Of a DNA stretch of 64,000 nt, positions 16,541 through 24,522 are shown piece after piece. The DNA is from Paenibacillus_AM sp052180255 (GTDB lineage: Bacteria; Bacillota; Bacilli; Paenibacillales; NBRC-103111), in the NCBI RefSeq assembly GCF_052180255.1, contig NZ_CP197466.1:992001-1056000 (forward strand), given 5' to 3'. How positions within the stretch are numbered: position 1 is the first letter of the stretch; every line of letters starts with the position of its first letter. The translations under genes and the position numbers were made by a program. Below the pieces are notes generated by a model. The model did not search any database, was not told the DNA's origin, and saw only the letters and a list, made by a program, of their open reading frames with translations.

Positions 16541-17332
16541 ATGATGGAAAAACGTACAGTCGCACTCATAACAGGCAGCAGCTCAGGACTTGGCCGTACT
16601 ACTGCAATGGCGTTAGCACATCAGGGCTATGATATTGCTGTCAATTACGTACATAGTGTAGATGAAGCGCAGCTCCTCGTAAGTCAAATCCAGCAGGTTG
16701 GTGTTCGTGCAGTCGCGATCCAAGGGGATGTAACAGTTATTGAGGATGTACAGCGGCTTATTAGTAGAGTTCAAAGCTCACTTGGTGGAATCGATATTCT
16801 TGTGAATAGCGCAGGACCCTTCGTGCGGGAACGCAGACTGTTTGCAGCGTATAGCCTTGAGGAAATGGATTATTTGGTCCGTGGGAATCTGTTAAGCGTT
16901 ATGCAGTTAGATGCACTTGTTTTACCGCATATGCGTGAGAATGGTTGGGGACGTATTATTCATTTTGGGTTTGGACATGCAAGTGAAGCTAGAGGTTGGC
17001 CGCATCGAGCCGTATATGCAGCGGCTAAAGTCGGGCTTGTATCATTTACGAAGACACTTGCTGAAGAAGAAGCGGCAAATGGGATTACCGTTAATATGAT
17101 AGCGCCAGGCGATATTCGAGGAGCGAACAAAGAGAAGACAATTGCTGAAGTGGAGCATGTCGTGGATGAGGAAACGCCGCGTGGTCGCCCGGGTACGGGG
17201 GAAGATGTAGCAAGAATGATATCATTCCTATGCTTGCCGCAGTCTGATTTTATTACGGGAAATGTGATTGATATTACAGGTGGGCTTGATCCAATTAAGA
17301 CGATTCCTGTTCTCAAGAACAAGGTACATTAA
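16541..17332 (+). CDS. SDR-family oxidoreductase (FabG-like) with altered active site
   Basis: 263 residues with a Rossmann fold: cofactor motif TGSSSGLG, the NSAG motif, and the catalytic YxxxK at Y159/K163. The Ser usually 13 residues before the Tyr appears to be His146 (HFGFGHAS), so catalysis may be altered or lost. The family includes 3-oxoacyl-ACP reductases and YmfI-type proteins. The ribosome site GGAGGGGAG is strong. A YnfA-family gene and a sugar kinase follow. Confidence 0.8.
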   Translation: MMEKRTVALITGSSSGLGRTTAMALAHQGYDIAVNYVHSVDEAQLLVSQIQQVGVRAVAIQGDVTVIEDVQRLISRVQSSLGGIDILVNSAGPFVRERRLFAAYSLEEMDYLVRGNLLSVMQLDALVLPHMRENGWGRIIHFGFGHASEARGWPHRAVYAAAKVGLVSFTKTLAEEEAANGITVNMIAPGDIRGANKEKTIAEVEHVVDEETPRGRPGTGEDVARMISFLCLPQSDFITGNVIDITGGLDPIKTIPVLKNKVH

Positions 17333-17354
17333 GGGAAGAAGGACGTGTTGGTGA

Positions 17355-17678
17355 TTGTTAGCCATTGTTTTATTTGTTGTTGCTGGTTTAGCTGAAATTG
17401 GTGGCGGTTATCTGGTCTGGTTGTGGCTCAGAGAATCAAAGCCTTTGTGGTATGGAATAGTCGGAAGCCTTATTCTAATTGCTTATGGTGTGATACCGAC
17501 TCTACAAAAATTTCCTTCATTTGGCCGGGTGTACGCCGCTTATGGGGGAGTTTTTATTATCTTGGCCGTGTTGTGGGGTTGGCTTGTGGATAAGAAAACA
17601 CCGGATTTATATGACTGGATTGGGGCAGTAGTCTGTCTTATAGGTGTTAGCATCATGTTATGGGCACCTCGGAATTAA
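17355..17678 (+). CDS. YnfA/UPF0060-family small membrane protein
   Basis: 107 residues with four hydrophobic helices. The N-terminal AEIGGGYLVWLWLRE and the C-terminal DWIGAVVCLIGVSIML stretches are typical of YnfA, a small-multidrug-resistance-like family with unproven substrates. An in-frame stop just upstream leaves TTG 17355 as the most likely start. Confidence 0.85.
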   Translation: MLAIVLFVVAGLAEIGGGYLVWLWLRESKPLWYGIVGSLILIAYGVIPTLQKFPSFGRVYAAYGGVFIILAVLWGWLVDKKTPDLYDWIGAVVCLIGVSIMLWAPRN

Positions 17679-17708
17679 GCATGGAAATGTGGAGAGGAGG
17701 CATTTGTG

Positions 17709-19226
17709 ATGAAGTTTATGGGGATTGATGTAGGCACGACGAATATTAAAGCAGGATTGTTTATGGATAATGGGACTGTCATTCGGATCGCAAGCAGACC
17801 TACTCCAACTGAACAAACCGATCAGGGTCATTATTATTATAATCCTGAAAAACTGTGGCTTACCGTAGCGGCCGTTATCCAAGAAGCAGCTGAAGCCGCA
17901 AAGCCAAGTGAGATCGCAGGTATTGGTGTTACAAGTATGGCTGAAGCGGGCTTAGTGCTTGATGCGAGATCAGGCAAACCTCGTTCGTCTATCATTCCTT
18001 GGTTCGATACTCGGACAAAAGTACAAGCGGAATGGATTGGACGTGAGAGTGATCCCTTAGAACGTTTTACAAAGACAGGGCTGCGAGCAAGTTACAAGCA
18101 GGGGCTAGCCAAGCTGCTCTGGCTGCGTGAGCATGAACAAGTTGATTTTACAAATGCGAAATGGCTATCGATGTCTGACTACATCACTTATCGCTTAACA
18201 GGAAATATGGCGACTGATTATACATTAGCTGCACGTACATTTGCTTTTCGGATAGATACGAAATGCTGGGATGAGGATTGGATTCGTCATTTTGGGTTAG
18301 AACCGGAATTGTTCCCGGAGGTTGTGCCCGCAGGAACTTCGATTGGAACTGTGTTAACAAGTATGGCGGAGCAATTAGGATTAAGTCCATCCACGACAGT
18401 TGCGATTGGCGGCCACGATCACGTATGTGCGGCATTATCGGTCGGCGCGATTCAACCCGATATCGTGTTTGACTCGATGGGGACCGCAGAAACGTTAATT
18501 GGCGTATTACCGGATCGTCCACTTGGTAAAGCTGAATTCGATTCGGGACTTTCTTTTGGTTGTCATGTAGCTGGTGGTAAACGGAACTTCTGGATGGGCG
18601 GTATAAATGCATCTGGTGGATCGGTTGAATGGATACGATCTAAGCTTGGTGATGAAGAACTAACGTATGAACAAATGGCACAGCTGCTCGCTCGTACAAA
18701 GTCAGGACCTACAGGCATCTTGTACTATCCATACTTGTCTGGAAGCGGAGCGCCGCAGTCAGATCCCTCAGCGAAAGCCGCGTTGATTGGTCTTGCCAAG
18801 CAGCATGAGAAGGGCGATCTTATTAAGGCAGTTCTTGAAGGAATTGCATATGAGATGGAATCGATTCGACGCGTAGCTGAGGTTGTGTCAGCGAAAAGGA
18901 TTAATCGTATAATTGCGGTCGGTGGTGGAACACGTAATTTACATTTGATGCAAGCCAAGGCAGATGTATCTGGATGTGCAATGGTCATTTCCAATGTATC
19001 GGAAGCGGGATTACTTGGTGCAGCAATGATTGGCGGAATGGGAGCAGGTATTTTTGCAAGTGCAGATGAAGCGGTTCAACATATTGAATCCGAACATGCT
19101 CGAATTGCACACCCTCGTATCATGGTAACAAGCCCGGATCGCCATCAAGGGTACCAACAAATTTACTTAAATGGGTATGTGATGCTACAGCAGCCGCTGC
19201 GTCAATTTTACCGTGAAACATTGTAA
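17709..19226 (+). CDS. FGGY-family carbohydrate kinase
   Basis: About 505 residues of the xylulose/glycerol/gluconate kinase family. The N-terminal phosphate motif is MGIDVGTTNIKAGLF, the middle motif GGHDHVCAA, and the ATP-binding GGGTRNLHLMQ lies near residue 405. ATG 17709 fits the AGAGGAGG site better than GTG 17706. No transporter or isomerase lies nearby, so the sugar cannot be named. It may be cotranscribed with the YnfA gene 28 bases upstream. Confidence 0.85.
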   Translation: MKFMGIDVGTTNIKAGLFMDNGTVIRIASRPTPTEQTDQGHYYYNPEKLWLTVAAVIQEAAEAAKPSEIAGIGVTSMAEAGLVLDARSGKPRSSIIPWFDTRTKVQAEWIGRESDPLERFTKTGLRASYKQGLAKLLWLREHEQVDFTNAKWLSMSDYITYRLTGNMATDYTLAARTFAFRIDTKCWDEDWIRHFGLEPELFPEVVPAGTSIGTVLTSMAEQLGLSPSTTVAIGGHDHVCAALSVGAIQPDIVFDSMGTAETLIGVLPDRPLGKAEFDSGLSFGCHVAGGKRNFWMGGINASGGSVEWIRSKLGDEELTYEQMAQLLARTKSGPTGILYYPYLSGSGAPQSDPSAKAALIGLAKQHEKGDLIKAVLEGIAYEMESIRRVAEVVSAKRINRIIAVGGGTRNLHLMQAKADVSGCAMVISNVSEAGLLGAAMIGGMGAGIFASADEAVQHIESEHARIAHPRIMVTSPDRHQGYQQIYLNGYVMLQQPLRQFYRETL

Positions 19227-19270
19227 TAAATTGGCATGGAAAAAAGAGGATTATTAAGTTGAAAAATTTG

Positions 19271-19310
19271 GCATGATGACAGGGAATAACCCTGAAGTCA
19301 TGCTTTTTTC
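19271..19310 (+). terminator. Intrinsic terminator
   Basis: GCATGA and CAGGG pair with CCCTG and TCATGC around AATAA, followed by TTTTTT. Confidence 0.85.
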
Positions 19311-19383
19311 TTTACAAAATGCTGATGTATCAATGGGTTGGCGATCTATCAAATAAGTCTGTGATTTTTTTTACATGAGTCAC

Positions 19384-19401
19384 TTGTGAAACATGTTACA
19401 A
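19384..19401 (+). promoter_or_regulatory. Rex-like operator before the PplA-like gene
   Basis: TTGTGAAACATGTTACAA differs at three positions from the classical Rex operator TTGTGAAATATTTCACAA and keeps the TTGTG...ACAA ends. Its right half overlaps TACAAT, a candidate -10 box, about 36 bases before the ATG. Rex represses respiratory and fermentative genes when NADH/NAD+ is low, so redox control of the downstream electron-transfer genes is plausible. Confidence 0.45.
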
Positions 19402-19436
19402 TATCCTCAAACATAGAAGCGGGGGGAACATACACA

Positions 19437-20306
19437 ATGAAAAAATTATCGACATTATTTGCTAGTGTATTAATTATCGGTTTGCTTGCAGGTTGTGGCG
19501 AAAGTGCTGATAAAGGTGCAGCTGCTTCACCATCTCCATCATCCCAAACTGCTGTTCAAGGTAAATACAAAGACGGCGCTTACTACGCTGAAGGTCAATA
19601 TGATGAAAAAGGCTTGAAAGGCGCGATTGTACTACAGGTTAAAGGCGGTAAAATTACGGACGTCAACTGGACGGAAGTTGACAAAAAAGGAGGCCCTGAT
19701 AAAAAAGAGCTTTCCAAAACGGGTAAATACGGCATGAAAGAAAAAGGAAAAGCTCAATCAGAATGGCATGTGCAAGCTGAGAAAGTTGAGAAGTTCTTAG
19801 TTGAGAAGCAAGATGTTGCTGCAATCGCTTTAAAAGATGACGAAGGTCACACAGATGCAGTATCTGGCGTATCGATCAAAGTTAAAGACTTCACAGCGCT
19901 TGCTGCAAAAGCTCTAGAAGCTGGCCCTGCTAAAACGGGTCCATACAAAGACGGTGCTTACCACGCTGAACAAGCAGCATTTACTGATGGCTGGAAGTAC
20001 ACAGTGGACATGACTGTATTAAATGGTAATATCGTTGCCGTTAACTGGAACGGTGTGAACAAAGATGGCGGCGACGATAAGAAAACTTTAGATAAAGCTG
20101 GCAAGTACGGCATGAAAGAAAAAGCTAAAGCGCAAGGCGAATGGTATGAGCAAGCTGAAAAAGCTGAGCAGTTCTTAATGGAAAAACAAGATCCAAAAGC
20201 AATTGCGCTTAAGGGTGATGGTAAAACAGATGCAATATCTGGTGTTTCCATTACCGTTAAAGATTTCTTTGAATTAGCGGCAGAAGCGTTGAAGAATGCG
20301 AAGTAA
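19437..20306 (+). CDS. PplA-like FMN-binding lipoprotein, two repeats
   Basis: 289 residues. The start is ATG 19437 behind GGGGGGAA; the lipobox LAGC puts the lipid on Cys20. Two tandem ~120-residue repeats each begin YKDGAY, continue with a beta segment ending in D/AVNW, a shared TGKYGMKEK-like block (KYGMKEK in both), and end with DAVSGVSI (D140-S146) or DAISGVSI (D265-S271). These ends resemble the Dxx(S/T)GA(S/T) site where ApbE enzymes attach FMN. Listeria PplA, the extracellular electron transfer flavoprotein, has the same lipoprotein-two-repeat plan. Here Val replaces Ala and Ser is the putative acceptor. The NDH-2 gene follows directly, and an ApbE gene is at 43386. Confidence 0.75.
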   Translation: MKKLSTLFASVLIIGLLAGCGESADKGAAASPSPSSQTAVQGKYKDGAYYAEGQYDEKGLKGAIVLQVKGGKITDVNWTEVDKKGGPDKKELSKTGKYGMKEKGKAQSEWHVQAEKVEKFLVEKQDVAAIALKDDEGHTDAVSGVSIKVKDFTALAAKALEAGPAKTGPYKDGAYHAEQAAFTDGWKYTVDMTVLNGNIVAVNWNGVNKDGGDDKKTLDKAGKYGMKEKAKAQGEWYEQAEKAEQFLMEKQDPKAIALKGDGKTDAISGVSITVKDFFELAAEALKNAK

Positions 20307-20344
20307 TAAATAAATCTAGGTACATGATTTGAGTTACTACATTT

Positions 20345-20380
20345 CAAGCGCAAATACGAGAAAACCGTGTTTGCGCTTGA
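20345..20380 (+). terminator. Hairpin between PplA-like and NDH-2 genes
   Basis: CAAGCGCAAA pairs perfectly with TTTGCGCTTG around a 16-base spacer with further pairing; only a weak T run (TTTTC) follows after three bases. It may be a leaky terminator that lowers expression of the NDH-2 relative to the lipoprotein. Confidence 0.5.
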
Positions 20381-20427
20381 GGTTTTCTACAAGTCATTTC
20401 CTAAAAAAACCCAAGAGGTGAAAAATT

Positions 20428-22275
20428 GTGAAAAACATCATAGTATTAGGCGGAGGATATGGCGGTGTCCTTACAGCTAAGAAATTAGCTAAGAAATTTA
20501 AAAATGACACGGATTTCAAGATCACGCTTATTGATAGAAAACCTTACCACACACTGTTAACTGAGCTTCATGAGGTTGCAGCATGCCGGGTAGAGGAAGA
20601 TTCCATTAAAATCGACTTGAAGAAAATTTTTGCAGGTCGCAAAGTGGATGTCGTTTTGGATGAAATTCAAAACATCGATTTTAAAGGAAACAAACTTCAA
20701 TCTGATTCCAAAACTTACAACTATGACTACTTGGTTATCGGTACGGGATGTAAGCCATCTTTCTTCGGTATTCCAGGTGCTGAGGAGCATGCATTCTCAC
20801 TTTGGTCGTTTGAAAATGCAGTTACTTTAAAACACCAAATCCGTAACATGTTTATGGAAGGAACCAAACAAACAGATCCCAAAGTTCGTGCAGAAATGCT
20901 TACCTTCGTGGTAGTTGGTGCTGGTTTTACAGGTATCGAGATGATTGGTGAACTTGGTGAATACAAAGAGCAGCTGTGCCAAGAGTTCTATGTAGACCCA
21001 TCTGAAGTGCGACTGGTTGTTGCAGATATGGCGCCTAAAATCTTGCCGATCTTGCCAGACAAGTTGATTCAAAAAGCGCAAAAACGTCTAGACAAGCTTG
21101 GGATCGAAGTTATTACAGGTACACAAATTAGCGGTGTAACTGAAAACTCCGTCATTCTTGGAGATAAAGGCGCAATCAACTCCAGAACGGTTATATGGAC
21201 TGCAGGTGTCGAGGGTTCCGATTTAGTTGGAAATCTTGATGTATCTCAGCAAGGCAGAAAACGTATCGTGACAAATGACAAGCTGCAAAGTATTGATCAT
21301 AAAAACGTATTCGTTGTCGGAGATAACATTTTCTATATCCCTGAGGGTGAAGAAAGACCTGTCCCGCAAATGGTTGAGAATGCAGAACTTGCTGCACCGA
21401 TCATTGCGAACAACATTCATGCAGACGCTCATAATTTAGCTAAAAAATCATACAAGCCTACCTTCCATGGAACGATGGTATGTATTGGTGGACGCTACGG
21501 TGTTGCTAACATCGGTACGGGTAAAAAAATGTTTATGTTCAGCGGATTCTTAGCAATGTTCTTTAAACATTTCATTAATTTGTTCTACTTGTTCCAGGTT
21601 GTTGGTTTTAACAAATGTTACTCGTACATGATGCATGAATTTTTCCACGCAAAAAACAACCGTACTTTCGTTGGCGGCTTGTTATCAAAACGTACACCGA
21701 ACTTCTGGTTAGTTCCGCTTCGGATTTTTGTCGGTGCGATGTGGTTAACGGAAGGACTTAAGAAAATTGGCAAGGTTATGGACGATCCGAACAACATTTT
21801 CTTGATTCCAGCCAAAGTAGTTGATGGTGCTTCCGCAGCATCTCAAGCGGTAGAAGGTGCTGCAGGTGCAGCGCATGAAGCAGCAAATGCAGTTGCAGCG
21901 CTTCCGGTTCCAGATTTTATCGCAAGTATGGTTAAAGGTACGATGGATTTATTTTTCTACAATGCGGATGGTGGATTTACGGCACTCGCTACTATTTTCC
22001 AAACAGGTATGGTGGTCGGTGAAATCGTGTTCGGCTTGATGTTGATCGCAGGCTTGTTCACACCGCTTGCAGCGCTAGGAACGATTGCAATGGGTCTTAT
22101 GATTTACACATCAGGTATGGCACCTTATGAAATGCTATGGTACATCTTCGCAGCTATCGCACTTATTGGCGGTTCTGGCAGCGTATTATCCCTAGACTAC
22201 TATCTATTGCCACGCTTGAAGCGTATTTGGAAGAAGATTCCTCTTATCAAAAAATGGTACCTGTTCGCTGACTAA
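20428..22275 (+). CDS. Type II NADH dehydrogenase with C-terminal membrane domain (EET Ndh2-like)
   Basis: 615 residues, GTG start behind AGAGGTG. Residues 1 to about 390 are an NDH-2: FAD motif LGGGYGGVLTAKK, NAD motif VVGAGFTGIEMIGE and the second FAD motif VFVVGDN. Unlike ordinary 400-residue NDH-2, it continues with a DoxX-like domain of about four membrane helices, interrupted by an Ala-rich loop (AASQAVEGAAGAAHEAANAV). The Listeria EET enzyme Ndh2 has the same extra membrane domain and passes electrons to a dedicated quinone pool. Placement right after the PplA-like gene and before polyprenyl diphosphate synthase genes supports that role. Confidence 0.85.
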   Translation: MKNIIVLGGGYGGVLTAKKLAKKFKNDTDFKITLIDRKPYHTLLTELHEVAACRVEEDSIKIDLKKIFAGRKVDVVLDEIQNIDFKGNKLQSDSKTYNYDYLVIGTGCKPSFFGIPGAEEHAFSLWSFENAVTLKHQIRNMFMEGTKQTDPKVRAEMLTFVVVGAGFTGIEMIGELGEYKEQLCQEFYVDPSEVRLVVADMAPKILPILPDKLIQKAQKRLDKLGIEVITGTQISGVTENSVILGDKGAINSRTVIWTAGVEGSDLVGNLDVSQQGRKRIVTNDKLQSIDHKNVFVVGDNIFYIPEGEERPVPQMVENAELAAPIIANNIHADAHNLAKKSYKPTFHGTMVCIGGRYGVANIGTGKKMFMFSGFLAMFFKHFINLFYLFQVVGFNKCYSYMMHEFFHAKNNRTFVGGLLSKRTPNFWLVPLRIFVGAMWLTEGLKKIGKVMDDPNNIFLIPAKVVDGASAASQAVEGAAGAAHEAANAVAALPVPDFIASMVKGTMDLFFYNADGGFTALATIFQTGMVVGEIVFGLMLIAGLFTPLAALGTIAMGLMIYTSGMAPYEMLWYIFAAIALIGGSGSVLSLDYYLLPRLKRIWKKIPLIKKWYLFAD

Positions 22276-22372
22276 TTCAGCTGACGATTTGAATAGACTT
22301 TGTTGATCGGAGAGGAGTAATGTGGGCGGTGATTAGCTGTACATTACTCCTTTCTATTCCTAGGGGGGAGAC

Positions 22373-22828
22373 ATGATGAAATCACTTAATAATCCGTTGG
22401 TTCAAGAAACTATTCAAATGCTGCAGCATGCTTTATCTCAAGAGGCACAAGTTACTTTAACCCCAGATTATCGTGCTGTTAACAATATGGCACAATTGAT
22501 TGGATCGTACCAAATAGACTGCGCAGAACGAATGCATCTGCTTGGTTGTTTTATCCTGCTTCATATGTCTCTAAATAAACACCATGGATTAAATTTGACA
22601 GACGGGCAATTGACAAAACATATTTTGGACGGCGATTACTTGTGCAGTATGTATTATGATTTGGCGCTAAAATGGAGAAACTTTGACCTACTCACTTTTT
22701 TAGCTCCTGTACACAAGCAAATTCAGATATCCCGGGTTCAAGGGGACAAAAAAGAATACTTATTGTCTCAACGATTCCAACAATTTTTGACTAAAAGCTA
22801 TGTGAGGGTGAACAATGAAGCTATCTGA
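22373..22828 (+). CDS. Short HepS-like (heptaprenyl diphosphate synthase component I) protein
   Basis: 151 residues. The segment ILDGDYLCSMYYDLA followed by HKQIQISRVQ matches the pattern of B. subtilis HepS (AGDYFSGLYYSLL), but the protein is about 100 residues shorter than HepS. Its last 14 bases overlap the start of the catalytic subunit gene, so the two are translationally coupled, as expected for a heterodimeric synthase. It probably helps set product chain length. Start is one of two adjacent ATGs after GGGGGGAGAC. Confidence 0.65.
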   Translation: MMKSLNNPLVQETIQMLQHALSQEAQVTLTPDYRAVNNMAQLIGSYQIDCAERMHLLGCFILLHMSLNKHHGLNLTDGQLTKHILDGDYLCSMYYDLALKWRNFDLLTFLAPVHKQIQISRVQGDKKEYLLSQRFQQFLTKSYVRVNNEAI

Positions 22829-23795
22829 AGCATTAAATATCGATATCACACGAATTGATAAAGAAATGCTTCGCATTGTGAAGCATGACCGCGATGTGCC
22901 AAGACAATCAATTATTCAAAAGAGTGTAGCGGATCTGGTTGCATCAGGTGGTAAACGAATTCGTCCTATGCTGGTTATTGTAGGCAGTCGATTTGGACAA
23001 GAAGCAAGTAAAGCGCAAGTACTGCAGTTAGCTGCTGCGGCAGAGCTGATTCATGTCGCTTCTCTTATCCATGATGATATCATTGATGAGTCGGATATGC
23101 GCAGAGGGCAGCAAGCCCTGCATAAAGCTACAGACGTGAATAAGGCCGTACATGTCGCTAATTACTTAATGGCGCGTGTTGTCGAACTATTAACGAAGTA
23201 TGGTGAAGATGGGCAGCAATTCATTCAAGAGCTATCGGGTATTACGACAAGCAAGCTTTGCTTGGGGGAGTATCAACAACTTAACAATCAATATAACTAT
23301 GACATTCCGATGGAAACATATTTAGATAAAAGCAACAATAAAACAGCTATTCTCATGGCAGCTTGTCTGCAAATTGGGGCACAAGCCGCTAAAGCCGATC
23401 CCAAGGTCGTGGAGCTTTTGTATGCTTTTGGTGAGAATTTAGGTATGGCTTTTCAAATTAAAGATGATGTCCTTGATTTTACGCAATCCTCTGCTCAATT
23501 AGGGAAACCAGCTGGAACAGACTTAATGAATGGGCAAGTAACATTGCCAGTATTATATGCCTTGCAAGATCCAGAGCTTGCCCCCCGCATTCGATCTATT
23601 CACGCGGATACAGCACCTGAGGAGACGCAGGATGTCATTAAAGCGATCCGTGAGAGTGGCGTGATGGAGAAGGTCATAGAGCGAAGTGACGTGTATATGG
23701 ACAAAGCACGCGATATTATTACACAGCTCAATACTTATGAAGCGCATGAAGATTTAGCACATATTTGGCGATATTTTTCCGCGCGCGATCATTAA
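22815..23795 (+). CDS. hepT: Trans-polyprenyl diphosphate synthase (HepT-like)
   Basis: 326 residues. Both aspartate-rich motifs are present: HDDIIDESDMRRG (first) and IKDDVLDF (second), with GGKRIRP for isopentenyl diphosphate binding. It extends farnesyl diphosphate to the C35 (or similar) chain of menaquinone. It overlaps the HepS-like gene. In Listeria a polyprenyl diphosphate synthase is part of the EET locus, making quinone for Ndh2, which matches the placement here; alternatively it is the sole housekeeping menaquinone tail enzyme. Confidence 0.9.
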   Translation: MKLSEALNIDITRIDKEMLRIVKHDRDVPRQSIIQKSVADLVASGGKRIRPMLVIVGSRFGQEASKAQVLQLAAAAELIHVASLIHDDIIDESDMRRGQQALHKATDVNKAVHVANYLMARVVELLTKYGEDGQQFIQELSGITTSKLCLGEYQQLNNQYNYDIPMETYLDKSNNKTAILMAACLQIGAQAAKADPKVVELLYAFGENLGMAFQIKDDVLDFTQSSAQLGKPAGTDLMNGQVTLPVLYALQDPELAPRIRSIHADTAPEETQDVIKAIRESGVMEKVIERSDVYMDKARDIITQLNTYEAHEDLAHIWRYFSARDH

Positions 23796-23835
23796 AAAGA
23801 TGCTTAAACCTGAATTAGAGTTTAAAGCATCTTTT
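23794..23835 (+). terminator. Intrinsic terminator after hepT
   Basis: AAAAAGATGCTT pairs with AAGCATCTTTTT, extended by an inner AAAC/GTTT. The T run is part of the stem and continues past it. Confidence 0.85.
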
Positions 23836-23888
23836 TCTGTTATAATTTTACATATAATGAGATTGGTATTTTATTGGGGTGAGCGGAT

Positions 23889-24335
23889 TTGGACTTGGGT
23901 ATTCGCCGTAGGAATTGGCTGCATCTTTGTATTTTCATTGTCGTAGTGGTATCACCTTTTTTCATTGTAAAAGGGTGTGCTGAATCGATTGTAGATCAAA
24001 TGCAGGCAGATCATGTGGGTACGATTTTTTTGCCGAATCAATATGAAGTCAGTAAAGTGAGTGTTCATGCTCGAGTAATTAGTAGGAAAGGTGATGCAGG
24101 AAACAAGAAGATAACTTACATTCCAGATGATATTCAGGAAGTTGGATGGAATAATGATGTGGTCATTTATAAGCAAGTCATCAATCAAGCAACTAAGTAC
24201 GGGGTGTTAAATACGGTAAATGGTGAAGTGGAAGAGCTGCCAGATCAGACTTCTCTTGAGCGGAAGCTTCAAGAACATCAAATTGTACTGAAAAAAGTTG
24301 AAGACCTCTTCCCCGAAACGAAAGGAATTCAATAA
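23889..24335 (+). CDS. Membrane-anchored hypothetical protein
   Basis: 148 residues, TTG start behind GGGGTGAG. A basic N-terminus (RRRN) and one hydrophobic segment (about residues 10-28) ending in KGCAES give a signal anchor; the Cys could be a poor lipobox with Lys at -2. The rest is a small soluble domain of alternating hydrophobic and charged residues, presumably outside the membrane. No family recognised. It stands alone between a terminator and the 5'-nucleotidase gene. Confidence 0.6.
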   Translation: MDLGIRRRNWLHLCIFIVVVVSPFFIVKGCAESIVDQMQADHVGTIFLPNQYEVSKVSVHARVISRKGDAGNKKITYIPDDIQEVGWNNDVVIYKQVINQATKYGVLNTVNGEVEELPDQTSLERKLQEHQIVLKKVEDLFPETKGIQ

Positions 24336-24477
24336 GTTTGGTAGTTTTCTTAATAGATTGTGAGTAAAAGGGTTGTTAATTTACCATCAATTGGTCTACA
24401 ATAAAGATTCACAATAACTTAATATTCAATAGATTTACGGAACATTTCCAGAAAAATAGAATTAAAATGTGAATAAC

Positions 24478-24491
24478 TGTAAGCGCATACT
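24478..24491 (+). promoter_or_regulatory. Candidate CcpA (cre) site
   Basis: TGTAAGCGCATACT fits the cre consensus WTGNAANCGNWNNCW at every position except the first W (a C precedes it). It lies about 13 bases before the AAAGGAG site of the 5'-nucleotidase gene, a position suited to carbon catabolite repression. Confidence 0.35.
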
Positions 24492-24522
24492 TAATCTACT
24501 GTATAAAGGAGACTTACTACAA

